A stretch of DNA of 10,804 nt from DATFGK01 sp046712825 (lineage in GTDB: Bacteria; Actinomycetota; AC-67), in NCBI GenBank assembly GCA_046712825.1, contig JBKKCR010000256.1, positions 1-10,804 on the forward strand, written 5' to 3'. Shown here piece by piece: positions 1 to 5,501 of this stretch. Position 1 is the first letter of the stretch. Every line of letters begins with the position of its first letter. Position numbers and translations under genes: made by a program. The notes below the pieces were generated by a model, which was not told where the DNA came from, searched no databases, and worked only from the letters and a program-made list of their open reading frames with translations.

Positions 1-40
1 CGTTCTGCATGTCGATGATCACCAGTGCGGTCCTGCCCAT
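1..40 (-). CDS. Isochorismatase-family (cysteine) hydrolase, N-terminal fragment
   Basis: Only the first 13 codons lie in the window, reading MGRTALVIIDMQN; the gene runs off the left edge. A hydrophobic strand followed by I-D-M-Q-N is the hallmark N-terminus of the isochorismatase/nicotinamidase superfamily. The Asp (residue 10 here) is one of the Asp-Lys-Cys catalytic residues; the Lys and Cys lie outside the window. Members hydrolyse isochorismate, nicotinamide, N-carbamoyl amines and similar small substrates, so the substrate cannot be told. The ATG at 38-40 is preceded by GGAGG (46-50) at 5-nt spacing, an ideal ribosome binding site. The gene lies downstream of the leader and terminator described at 88-230, so its expression is probably controlled by attenuation. 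Family assignment rests on 13 residues, but these are highly characteristic. Confidence 0.72.
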   Translation of the reverse strand, partial: MGRTALVIIDMQN

Positions 41-87
41 CACAACCTCCACATTTCACCCTCGGCGGGCGAAAGACTCGACCTAAC

Positions 88-114
88 AAAAAACCCCTCG
101 GCGACCGAGAGGTT
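88..114 (-). terminator. Intrinsic terminator inside the leader (attenuator terminator, 3:4 stem)
   Basis: On the minus strand CCTCTCGG (105-112) and CCGAGGGG (94-101) form an 8-bp stem with one G-U pair and a TCG loop. Six U residues follow (88-93), and AA at 113-114 can extend the stem by pairing with the first of them. This is a textbook Rho-independent terminator. It lies 47 nt before the start codon of the isochorismatase-like gene and downstream of that gene's promoter, so it must be a regulated (attenuation) terminator or the gene would be silent. It may also stop read-through from the GntR operon. On the plus strand the hairpin has no U-run, so it is directional. Confidence 0.82.
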
Positions 115-143
115 CACGCGCATGCCCCGCGGGGCCGCGCGTG
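115..143 (-). promoter_or_regulatory. GC-rich hairpin of the leader (1:2 stem) with alternative antiterminator pairing
   Basis: Right after the leader-peptide stop, CACGCGC (137-143) pairs perfectly with GCGCGTG (115-121). Inside it GCCC/GGGC pairs further (132-135 with 124-127), leaving a small GC loop. The 3' half offers the mutually exclusive pairing expected of an attenuator: CCGCGGGG (125-132) matches the terminator's 5' arm CCTCTCGG (105-112) at 7 of 8 positions, counting one G-U. A ribosome stalled on the last leader codons would cover the 5' arm near 138-143 and free the rest to pair with the terminator arm. Pairings were worked out by hand; energies were not computed. Confidence 0.6.
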
Positions 144-144
144 G

Positions 145-192
145 TCAGATAACTACGAGGACGCTCGCCGAAAAGGCCTCCCTAGAAAGCAT
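145..192 (-). CDS. Leader peptide rich in branched-chain residues
   Basis: A 15-codon ORF reads MLSREAFSASVLVVI and then TGA. Five consecutive codons for Val, Leu, Val, Val and Ile (148-162) stand directly before the stop, as in the leader peptides of BCAA biosynthetic attenuators. The ATG (190-192) lies 9 nt after the -10 hexamer, so transcription should begin at or just before it. That makes the leader peptide leaderless, which is common in Actinobacteria. Its role would be to sense charged tRNA-Val, -Leu and -Ile: stalling on these codons favours the antiterminator and free translation favours the terminator at 88-114. The VLVVI run sits exactly where it should relative to the hairpin, which argues against chance. 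Confidence 0.7.
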   Translation of the reverse strand: MLSREAFSASVLVVI

Positions 193-201
193 AGTGGCGC
201 G

Positions 202-230
202 ATTCTGCCAGCGCCGGTAACGAGTGTCAA
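202..230 (-). promoter_or_regulatory. Sigma-70-type promoter of the attenuator leader
   Basis: On the minus strand a perfect -35 TTGACA (225-230) and a -10 CAGAAT (202-207) are separated by exactly 17 nt. This is the best promoter match seen in the window. The predicted start of transcription, near 192-196, falls on or a few bases before the leader-peptide ATG. The promoter begins only 17 nt after the stop codon of the GntR gene and reads away from it into the leader. Confidence 0.78.
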
Positions 231-246
231 CCTGCGTCATCGCAGG

Positions 247-642
247 TCAGGCCGTATGACGGGCCGGCGGGAGCTCCTTGAGCGCACGTTCTGCTGCGCC
301 GAGGGCATCGCGCACGTCGTATCCCAGCTGACTGGCGCGCACGGCGAAAGCGTGGGCCGCCTGATCGAGGAGCCCGAGCGATTCCTTCGACGAGCTCTTA
401 GGCGTGGATCCGTCGACGAAGGTTCCGTGGCGGCCGCGCGTGACCAAAACGCCGGCGTCTTCGAGCTCATGGTAGGCACGAGCAACGGTCCCGCCCGCGA
501 GGCCGAGGTCGTCGGCGAGCTGGCGGATCGGCGGCAGCCGCGTCCCGCCGGGGAGAATGCCGCTCGCCACCATGCTCGAGATCTGCGAGCGGATCTGCTC
601 GTACGGCGGGACCGGCGAGTCGGGGTCGACGCTCAGGATCAC
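247..642 (-). CDS. GntR-family transcriptional regulator, short YtrA-like type
   Basis: The 131-residue protein starts with a GntR winged-helix DNA-binding domain (about residues 10-78): PPYEQIRSQI, then GGTRLPPIRQLADDLGL, the recognition region GGTVARAYHELEDAG and the wing VTRGRHGTFV. About 50 residues follow, mostly helical, with no large effector domain, which is the size and layout of the YtrA subfamily. YtrA-type repressors usually control their own operon together with a membrane transport or export gene. The chosen GTG start (640-642) overlaps the stop of the upstream membrane protein gene as GTGA, so the two are translationally coupled. A longer version from 711 would run well inside the upstream gene and has no ribosome binding site to recommend it. 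Autoregulation through the palindrome at 1665-1684 is inferred. Confidence 0.86.
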   Translation of the reverse strand: MILSVDPDSPVPPYEQIRSQISSMVASGILPGGTRLPPIRQLADDLGLAGGTVARAYHELEDAGVLVTRGRHGTFVDGSTPKSSSKESLGLLDQAAHAFAVRASQLGYDVRDALGAAERALKELPPARHTA

Positions 643-1640
643 GCGGCCACCGGCTCCCGAGGGCGGCTCCGGCGAACGACCCACGGCTGATCGACCCCGA
701 GCCGGAGCCACACGAACGGCACGAAGATACCGCTGATGAGCATTACGCTCGAGAACACGGCTCGAAGCTGATCAGAGCCGTATGCGGACTCGTTCAGGAT
801 GTCTCCGAGGTTCCGGGCGAGGATCCCGAGCATCATCGCAAGGCCGGCGCCGATCAAGCAGTGCAGCGAGGTCGAGCGGATCGCGTCGTCGGCCGCGACG
901 AGGTTCTCCGACGTGATGGGCTGAGGTCTGCGAACGATGCGTCGCGCCGTCCCCTCGACGAGGACCCACAGCACCAGCGATGCGACCGTCCACCCGATCA
1001 ATGCTCCCCATTCGCGCGTCGAGTCGGGGCCTCCTTCGAACTCGGGGCCCGGTCCGAATTGGTACGTCATTGTGGGCGCGATGACGAGCACAACCACGGT
1101 GATCACGGGAATGAGTCGCACGAACAGCACGGCCAGGCGAGGCATGTAATCCGTGATGCTTCGAGGGGAAAGCGACGCTGATCGCACGGATCCGCGCTGC
1201 GGCCGGAGCGCCCATACCTCGGCTGCCGCGGCCCCGAGCAGGTAGCCGCCGAACGTCGCGGTGATCCAACCGAAGGGCAGCTCGTTGGAGGAAACCCACG
1301 TGTAGATGGCGTAGGCGATTACCCCGCTGAGAGCGCCGCTCGTGCGGATCCGCCTGCCGTGCAGCAGATAGCGGCGGATGACGGCTCGGTTCTCGTGGTC
1401 CACGACGATCTTGTGCGACTTGCTCCATCGGGCCATGTAATCGTTCGGCATCGTGAACAGATGGACGATGACGAGCGCGGCGAAGAGCGCCGGCGGCAGC
1501 ATCAAGATCACGTCGATGCCCCACCCGTGGGGGAGGAACACCACCATCCCCAACATGACCGCAGCCGTCAGCACGGGGATGACCACCCAAAGTACGACCC
1601 AGCGTTTCCAGCCCGTCAGCTTCATCTTCGGAATCCTCAT
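639..1640 (-). CDS. Polytopic membrane protein (about eight helices), GntR-operon partner
   Basis: The 333-residue protein is not recognised as a named family. About eight hydrophobic helices are visible: near residues 14-36, 43-64, 103-118, 126-146, 172-197, 218-240, 262-282 and 295-318. A charged cytoplasmic loop (about 65-102), rich in Arg, Lys and His, separates helices 2 and 3. No ATPase motif or catalytic signature was noticed. The start chosen is the ATG at 1638-1640 (MRIPKMKLTGWKRW), preceded by a G-rich GGGGGGTGG stretch. The upstream in-frame TTG at 1707-1709 is rejected because those bases form the -35 box. The gene is first in an operon with the GntR regulator (4-nt GTGA overlap). 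By analogy with other YtrA-controlled operons it could be an export or envelope-stress component; this is inference. Confidence 0.8.
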   Translation of the reverse strand: MRIPKMKLTGWKRWVVLWVVIPVLTAAVMLGMVVFLPHGWGIDVILMLPPALFAALVIVHLFTMPNDYMARWSKSHKIVVDHENRAVIRRYLLHGRRIRTSGALSGVIAYAIYTWVSSNELPFGWITATFGGYLLGAAAAEVWALRPQRGSVRSASLSPRSITDYMPRLAVLFVRLIPVITVVVLVIAPTMTYQFGPGPEFEGGPDSTREWGALIGWTVASLVLWVLVEGTARRIVRRPQPITSENLVAADDAIRSTSLHCLIGAGLAMMLGILARNLGDILNESAYGSDQLRAVFSSVMLISGIFVPFVWLRLGVDQPWVVRRSRPREPVAA

Positions 1641-1664
1641 CCCGGCCACCCCCCGAACAGTCTT

Positions 1665-1684
1665 TGTATCAACGCCTCGATACA
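1665..1684. promoter_or_regulatory. Candidate GntR operator (inverted repeat)
   Basis: Minus-strand TGTATC, an 8-nt spacer and GATACA form a perfect 6-bp inverted repeat containing the GT...AC ends typical of GntR-family operators. A second, wider pair, TTGTAT (1688-1693) and ATACAA (1664-1669), overlaps it. The repeat covers the -10 region and start point of the promoter at 1682-1709, where a bound repressor would block transcription. The likely ligand is the GntR protein encoded at 247-642, giving autoregulation. The site also lies about 55 nt from the divergent PH-gene promoter, so it could influence that too. Confidence 0.6.
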
Positions 1685-1709
1685 CTAATACAATGTCCGG
1701 ATCTGTCAA
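1682..1709 (-). promoter_or_regulatory. Promoter of the membrane protein-GntR operon
   Basis: A perfect -35 TTGACA (1704-1709) is followed, after 16 nt, by a weak -10 TAGTGT (1682-1687) that keeps the key T, A and final T. This leaves an untranslated leader of about 35 nt before the ATG at 1640. The -35 box doubles as an in-frame TTG codon, which is why automatic callers may extend the gene too far upstream. The weak -10 is overlapped by the inverted repeat at 1665-1684. Confidence 0.6.
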
Positions 1710-1737
1710 GACCTAAACGCCCAGATTCGTCCCGCAG

Positions 1738-1766
1738 TTCCAATTACGCTCGACGACGCGTAGCGT
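1738..1766 (+). promoter_or_regulatory. Possible promoter of the PH-like gene, leaderless arrangement
   Basis: TAGCGT (1761-1766) fits the actinobacterial TAnnnT -10 pattern and lies 7 nt before the ATG at 1774. TTCCAA (1738-1743), 17 nt upstream, is a weak -35 (three of six matches). No clear ribosome binding site precedes the ATG, so a leaderless transcript is plausible. Short degenerate motifs like these occur by chance, so confidence is modest. Confidence 0.35.
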
Positions 1767-1773
1767 TTCGAGC

Positions 1774-2259
1774 ATGGCGGACCTGCCTCGAGGGCCCTGG
1801 ACCAAAGTGGCACGCGGCCGTCATGAGGTCGCCGTCCGGGGAATGATCTCGTTGATCGTCTTCGTCGCCGGCGCCCTTACGTTGTGGGCTTCCCTGTCGA
1901 CCAGCGGCCCCGAGCCATGGTCGTTCTACGCATGGCCGGCGCTATGGCTCTTCGTCGCGTGGCGCTTCTTCCGTTTCGGTCTGTACACGAGTCCTTGGGG
2001 AGTTCGCATCTGCAACCCTGTGCTCACTTGGTGGTACTCGTGGAACGAGATCGATCGTTTCGAGCTGGGCTCGACCGGCGAGATGTTCAGTCCTCGGGCG
2101 CAAGCTCCGATCCTCGTCACCCAGAGCGGTGCGCGTCGCACAATCTGGTCGCTCGCGACCTCAGCGATGTTCTTCCGATTGACCGATGCCGCCCAGGCCG
2201 AGGTGTTGGAAGAGCTCAACCGCCACACCGCGATTCCCTCAAGAGAGGGGCAGCCATAA
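1774..2259 (+). CDS. Two-helix membrane protein with bacterial PH-like domain
   Basis: The 161-residue product has two hydrophobic helices (about 24-42 and 50-66) and then a domain of about 80 residues opening with GLYTSPWGVRICNPVLTWWY and SWNEIDRFELG. This pattern, a beta-rich stretch with an aromatic-hydrophobic 'WNEI' strand after a pair of helices, is seen in bacterial PH-like (bPH) membrane proteins common in Actinobacteria. Their functions are mostly unknown. An Arg/Lys-rich N-terminus (residues 6-23) precedes the first helix. The start at 1774 is supported by a TAnnnT element 7 nt upstream; an internal ATG at 1843 (residue 24) would delete that N-terminus and is the main alternative. 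The gene's stop overlaps the former start of the next, broken gene (ATAA at 2256-2259), so they once formed an operon. Family assignment is by pattern only. Confidence 0.72.
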   Translation: MADLPRGPWTKVARGRHEVAVRGMISLIVFVAGALTLWASLSTSGPEPWSFYAWPALWLFVAWRFFRFGLYTSPWGVRICNPVLTWWYSWNEIDRFELGSTGEMFSPRAQAPILVTQSGARRTIWSLATSAMFFRLTDAAQAEVLEELNRHTAIPSREGQP

Positions 2260-2766
2260 AGCTTCGCGATCTTGCGTTTGCAGCCTGCCGGGTGTGCTCG
2301 GCATCTACGTTGCACTGCAGGCGATCTACCCGCTGAGCAGTCTGGTCGGCAACGGTGGGCTCTCGGGTAGAGAGCTTGTTGCATATGCCTTACCCGTCGT
2401 GCTCTTTGCCGGCGCAGGTATCGCCCTGTGGTCTCTCGCTGCGCCGATCGCAGACCAGATCGCGGGGTTGGCTTCTGGGAGGCACTCTCCGATCCGGGAT
2501 CTATAGGCGTTCGGGAAGTGCTCGTGGCGGGGTTATGGCTCCTTGGGATCTTCTCGATCGTCCAGGGAGGGACGCGATTCGTGTCCGACGTCGGAAGCGC
2601 CGTCGTCGCTTCGTCCGACAGATTCGGCGGCGATACGCCTTTCCGCGACCTTTCGCTCTGGCACGCGTTTGCCTCCGCGATCGAGGCTGGGATCGGTGCC
2701 TATCTGGTCGTGAAGGCGAAGACTATCGCCGATCGGTTCGGGCCCGAAGCCGAGCGCAACCCCTAG
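2256..2766 (+). pseudogene. Four-helix membrane protein gene broken by a start mutation and two frameshifts
   Basis: Three consecutive reading frames together encode one sensible membrane protein. The frame beginning at 2256 reads IKLRDLAFAAC; a second frame, from about 2291, supplies VLGIYVALQAIYPLSSLVG and ALPVVLFAGAGIALWSLAAP; a third, from about 2466, supplies VREVLVAGLWLLGIFSIVQ and ends at TAG (2764-2766). Adding one G in the GGG at 2290-2292 and one in the GGGG at 2464-2467 restores a single 170-codon frame with about four helices. A strong ribosome binding site, GAGAGGGG (2243-2250), lies 5 nt before ATA (2256-2258), exactly where an ATG is expected; an ATG would give a typical ATGA overlap with the PH-like gene. 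Either the gene is decaying or the two indels are sequencing or assembly errors in G-runs. The ATA argues for real decay unless it is also an error or a rare start. Family unknown. Confidence 0.72.
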
Positions 2767-4448
2767 CCGCAGACCGCGCCTTGGCTGGCGCTCGAAACCA
2801 GGCGCGCATACTTCGCCAGCGCGCCCTTCGTGTACCGGGGCGGTGGCGGCGTCCAGTCCTTCAGGCGGCGCGCGAGCTCGTCGGCGGGGACGTCCACCTC
2901 GAGGCGCCGGTTCGGGATGTCGAGCACGATCGTGTCCCCCTCGCGAACCAGCGCGATCGGTCCCCCGTCGCTCGCCTCGGGCGCGATATGGGCGACCATG
3001 TTGCCGTGCGTCGCGCCGGAGAACCGGCCGTCGGTGATCAGGCAAACGGTGTCGCCGAGCCCGGCGCCGTTGACGGCCGCGGTGCACGCCAGCATCTCGC
3101 GCATCCCGGGACCGCCGCGCGGCCCCTCGTAACGGATCACGATCACGTCGCCGGCCACGATCTGTCCGTGGGTCACGGCATCGAACGCGTCCTCCTCACG
3201 ATCGAACACGCGCGCCGGGCCCTTGAAGGCCGAGTTGTGCATGCCGGCCATCTTCGCGACGCATCCCTCGGGCGCGAGCGAGCCGCGCAGGATCGCGAAC
3301 CCGCCGGTCGGTGAGATCGGCTCGGAGATCGGCTTCACGACATCGCGGTTGGAGGGCTCGCCCACGCCCTCGAGGTTCTCCGTGACCGTCTTTCCCGTCA
3401 CCGTCATCGGATCGCCGTCGAGCAGCCCAGCATCGAGCAGCTCGCGCATGATCGCGGGGATCCCGCCGCACCGGTCGATGTCGAGCATCACGAACCGCCC
3501 CCACGGCTTCATGTCCGCGATGATCGGCGTGCGGCGCGCGATGCGATCGAAGTCGTCGATCTCGAGCTCGGCGCCGACCTCGTTCGCGATCGCCAGCAGA
3601 TGCAACACGGCGTTCGTCGAGCCGCCGCACGCGACGACGGTCGCGATCGCGTTCTCGAGCGCGGGCTTGGTGATGATGTCGCGCGGCGTGATCCCTTGCT
3701 CCAAGAGATTGAGCACGGCCTCGCCGCTGGCGCGCGCGAACTCGTCGCGCCGCGGATCCATCCCGGGCGGCGAGGCGCTGCCCGGCAGCGAGACGCCGAG
3801 CGCCTCCAGAGCCGTCGCCATCGTGTTCGCGGTGAACATGCCGCCGCATGAGCCCGCGCCCGGGCAAGCCCGGCGTTCCAGCTCCAGCAGCTCTTCGTCG
3901 GACATCGTGCCGGCGGCGTGCGCACCGACGGCCTCGAAGACGTCCTGGATCGTCACGTCGCGTCCCTGGAACTGGCCGGGGAGAATCGTCCCGCCGTAGA
4001 GGAACACGCTCGGCAGGTTCAGCCGGGCGGCGCCCATCACCATGCCCGGCAACGACTTGTCGCAGCCGGCGATCGTCACCAGGCCGTCGAAGCGTTCGGC
4101 GTGGGCGACGAGCTCGACCGAGTCGGCGATGACCTCGCGTGAGACGAGCGATGCGCGCATGCCTTCGTGCCCCATCGCGATCCCGTCCGACACCGCGATC
4201 GTCGTGAACTCGACCGGCACTGCCCCGGCCGCGCGCGCGCCCTGCTTGGCGGCGTTCGCGAGCCGGTTGAGGTGGAAGTTGCACGGCGTGACCTCGTTCC
4301 ACGAGGAGGCGACGCCGACCTGCGGCTTGCCGAAGTCCTCTTCGGTGAAGCCGACCGCGCGAAGCATCGCGCGCGCCGGGGCGCGCTGGGGCCCCTCGGT
4401 GACGTCGCGGCTGCGATGCCGGGGATCGGCTTTCGTTCGCTGAGCCAT
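2763..4448 (-). CDS. ilvD: Dihydroxy-acid dehydratase (IlvD)
   Basis: IlvD dehydrates 2,3-dihydroxy-isovalerate and 2,3-dihydroxy-3-methylvalerate to the 2-keto acids that yield valine, leucine, isoleucine and pantothenate; it is cytoplasmic. The 561-residue protein is full length for the short form of the family. Iron-sulfur ligand cysteines are seen at Cys56 (TPCNFHLNRLA), Cys129 (IAGCDKSLPGM, with Lys131 the likely carbamylated metal ligand) and Cys201 (ACPGAGSCGGMFTANTM; Cys195 is also present). The catalytic-serine motif ITDGRFSGATHG places Ser477, and YEGPRGGPGMREML is intact. The spacing resembles [2Fe-2S] DHADs. No ilvB, ilvC or leu gene adjoins it. The ATG at 4446-4448 has no Shine-Dalgarno sequence; TATCCT (4459-4464) stands 10 nt before it, suggesting a leaderless or nearly leaderless mRNA. 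The stop overlaps the convergent broken gene's stop in a shared CTAG. Confidence 0.98.
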   Translation of the reverse strand: MAQRTKADPRHRSRDVTEGPQRAPARAMLRAVGFTEEDFGKPQVGVASSWNEVTPCNFHLNRLANAAKQGARAAGAVPVEFTTIAVSDGIAMGHEGMRASLVSREVIADSVELVAHAERFDGLVTIAGCDKSLPGMVMGAARLNLPSVFLYGGTILPGQFQGRDVTIQDVFEAVGAHAAGTMSDEELLELERRACPGAGSCGGMFTANTMATALEALGVSLPGSASPPGMDPRRDEFARASGEAVLNLLEQGITPRDIITKPALENAIATVVACGGSTNAVLHLLAIANEVGAELEIDDFDRIARRTPIIADMKPWGRFVMLDIDRCGGIPAIMRELLDAGLLDGDPMTVTGKTVTENLEGVGEPSNRDVVKPISEPISPTGGFAILRGSLAPEGCVAKMAGMHNSAFKGPARVFDREEDAFDAVTHGQIVAGDVIVIRYEGPRGGPGMREMLACTAAVNGAGLGDTVCLITDGRFSGATHGNMVAHIAPEASDGGPIALVREGDTIVLDIPNRRLEVDVPADELARRLKDWTPPPPRYTKGALAKYARLVSSASQGAVCG

Positions 4449-4458
4449 GGCGCGCGAA

Positions 4459-4486
4459 AGGATACCCGCGTCCCGTGAAATATGCT
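4459..4486. promoter_or_regulatory. Divergent, overlapping leaderless promoters for ilvD and the lipoprotein gene
   Basis: Two TATnnT elements face away from each other in the 44 nt between the start codons. TATCCT on the minus strand (4459-4464) lies 10 nt before the ilvD ATG, and TATGCT on the plus strand (4481-4486) lies 6 nt before GTG 4493. Neither gene has a Shine-Dalgarno sequence, fitting leaderless transcripts. No good -35 box is visible for either. Each -10 falls in the other's -35 zone, so polymerase could hardly occupy both at once. Confidence 0.45.
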
Positions 4487-4492
4487 GTGCCC

Positions 4493-5497
4493 GTGAACGC
4501 CCGGCGGCGGACGGTCCGCGTCCTTCCGATCCTCGCCATGCTGGTCTTCCTTCCCGGGTGCATCGCCGGCCGCGTCGCCCTCGAGGCCGGCAACCGGATG
4601 GACCAGGCTGCGGAGCCGACGGATGTCCCCGAGGTCGATCTTTGGATAAACGCGTCGGGTGACGACACGATCGACGTGTTCATGAACGGACGCGCGTCCG
4701 ACCGGCGACGGATCGCGGAAGGCGTGGCGGCGTGGCTCGGCTTCCCGCGCGCGATCGCCCACGAACACGACCTCTACCCCGACACGTCCACGGTCCAAGT
4801 CGAAGGCCGTTTGATCGAGCCCGGCGGGGACGATGAGTGGATACTCGACCTGGACGCCACCGGGCTTGCGCGTGTGCTCGTTACGACCGGCTACAGCGAG
4901 GGCTCGCTGGTGATCTGCACGCCGGTCGTCGAGACGCGCGTCCGCGCGTCGGAACGCCCGGATCTCGATGCACTAGACACCGTCTGCGAGTTGAACGGAC
5001 GGGGATGGACGATCCGGGCGTCCGATACCGGGCAGCCGAGGATCCGGACTACGCTCCTGCCGGATCCTGTGTACTACCTCGCGTACGCGGCCGCCGTGCT
5101 GCTCGGCACCGTTCTGCTCGGCGCATTCGCGTGGTGGCTCGCGACCAAGCTCCGCAGCGGCCCGTTCCGGCGTCGCTCCGCCGCTTCGGTAGCGATCGGG
5201 CTGATCGCGGGCAGCATTGCAGCGATCGGGCTCGCCGCCGCGACGGCGGCAGCGGGGGCCCTGGCGGGACCAGCCGACAACCTCGCGCTCGCGCGGAACT
5301 TCGCAGCCGGCGGTTACGCGTCCTCGCTGCTGTTCCCCGCCTTGGTCGCGTCGGCTCCGGGCATCGTGTTCGCGACGATGCTCGTGCGCCGGCGGCCGTC
5401 AGAAGACCACGTCGACGGCGTCATCGGTCCGGGCATCGCCCCGCCGGCTCCTCCCGGACCGCCGGGCCCTCCGCCGCTCCCGTGGAACGCGGGCTGA
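4493..5497 (+). CDS. Predicted lipoprotein with three C-terminal helices (LppM-like, tentative)
   Basis: The 334-residue protein opens with a basic, hydrophobic signal sequence (NARRRTVRVLPILAMLVFLP) ending in a lipobox-like LPGC; Cys23 would carry the lipid. An extracytoplasmic domain of about 170 residues starts with VDLWINASGDDTIDVFMNG, a strand pattern like that of the LppM family of mycobacterial lipoproteins, and holds two cysteines (in VICTP and DTVCELNG). Three transmembrane stretches follow, at about residues 191-217, 228-258 and 269-297. The cytoplasmic tail is proline-rich (APPAPPGPPGPPPLP). The GTG at 4493 is preferred over the in-frame GTG at 4475 because it yields a normal signal peptide and sits 6 nt after TATGCT, a leaderless arrangement. 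The gene is divergent from ilvD and convergent with the next, with only 4 nt between their stops. Function is unknown; LppM resemblance is by eye. Confidence 0.75.
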   Translation: MNARRRTVRVLPILAMLVFLPGCIAGRVALEAGNRMDQAAEPTDVPEVDLWINASGDDTIDVFMNGRASDRRRIAEGVAAWLGFPRAIAHEHDLYPDTSTVQVEGRLIEPGGDDEWILDLDATGLARVLVTTGYSEGSLVICTPVVETRVRASERPDLDALDTVCELNGRGWTIRASDTGQPRIRTTLLPDPVYYLAYAAAVLLGTVLLGAFAWWLATKLRSGPFRRRSAASVAIGLIAGSIAAIGLAAATAAAGALAGPADNLALARNFAAGGYASSLLFPALVASAPGIVFATMLVRRRPSEDHVDGVIGPGIAPPAPPGPPGPPPLPWNAG

Positions 5498-5501
5498 GCC
5501 C

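Noticed and set aside
88..114. Hairpin as a plus-strand terminator
   Set aside because: On the plus strand the stem is followed by TTCACG, not a T-run; the U-run exists only on the minus strand.
25..690. A 221-codon plus-strand frame
   Set aside because: It is antisense to the GntR gene and the attenuator leader, and its composition is that of a shadow frame.
1641..1709. TTG start at 1709 for the eight-helix membrane protein
   Set aside because: TTGACA at this place is a perfect -35 box, and the 23 extra codons cover the promoter and operator; the ATG at 1640 has a G-rich ribosome binding site.
2533..3087. A 184-codon minus-strand frame crossing the ilvD 3' end
   Set aside because: It overlaps ilvD out of frame and the broken membrane gene antisense; its product is Arg/Gly-rich low complexity.
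3196..4683. A 495-codon minus-strand frame overlapping ilvD
   Set aside because: It is out of frame with ilvD over the same strand, and its product is Arg/Ala-rich without family features; ilvD is unambiguous.
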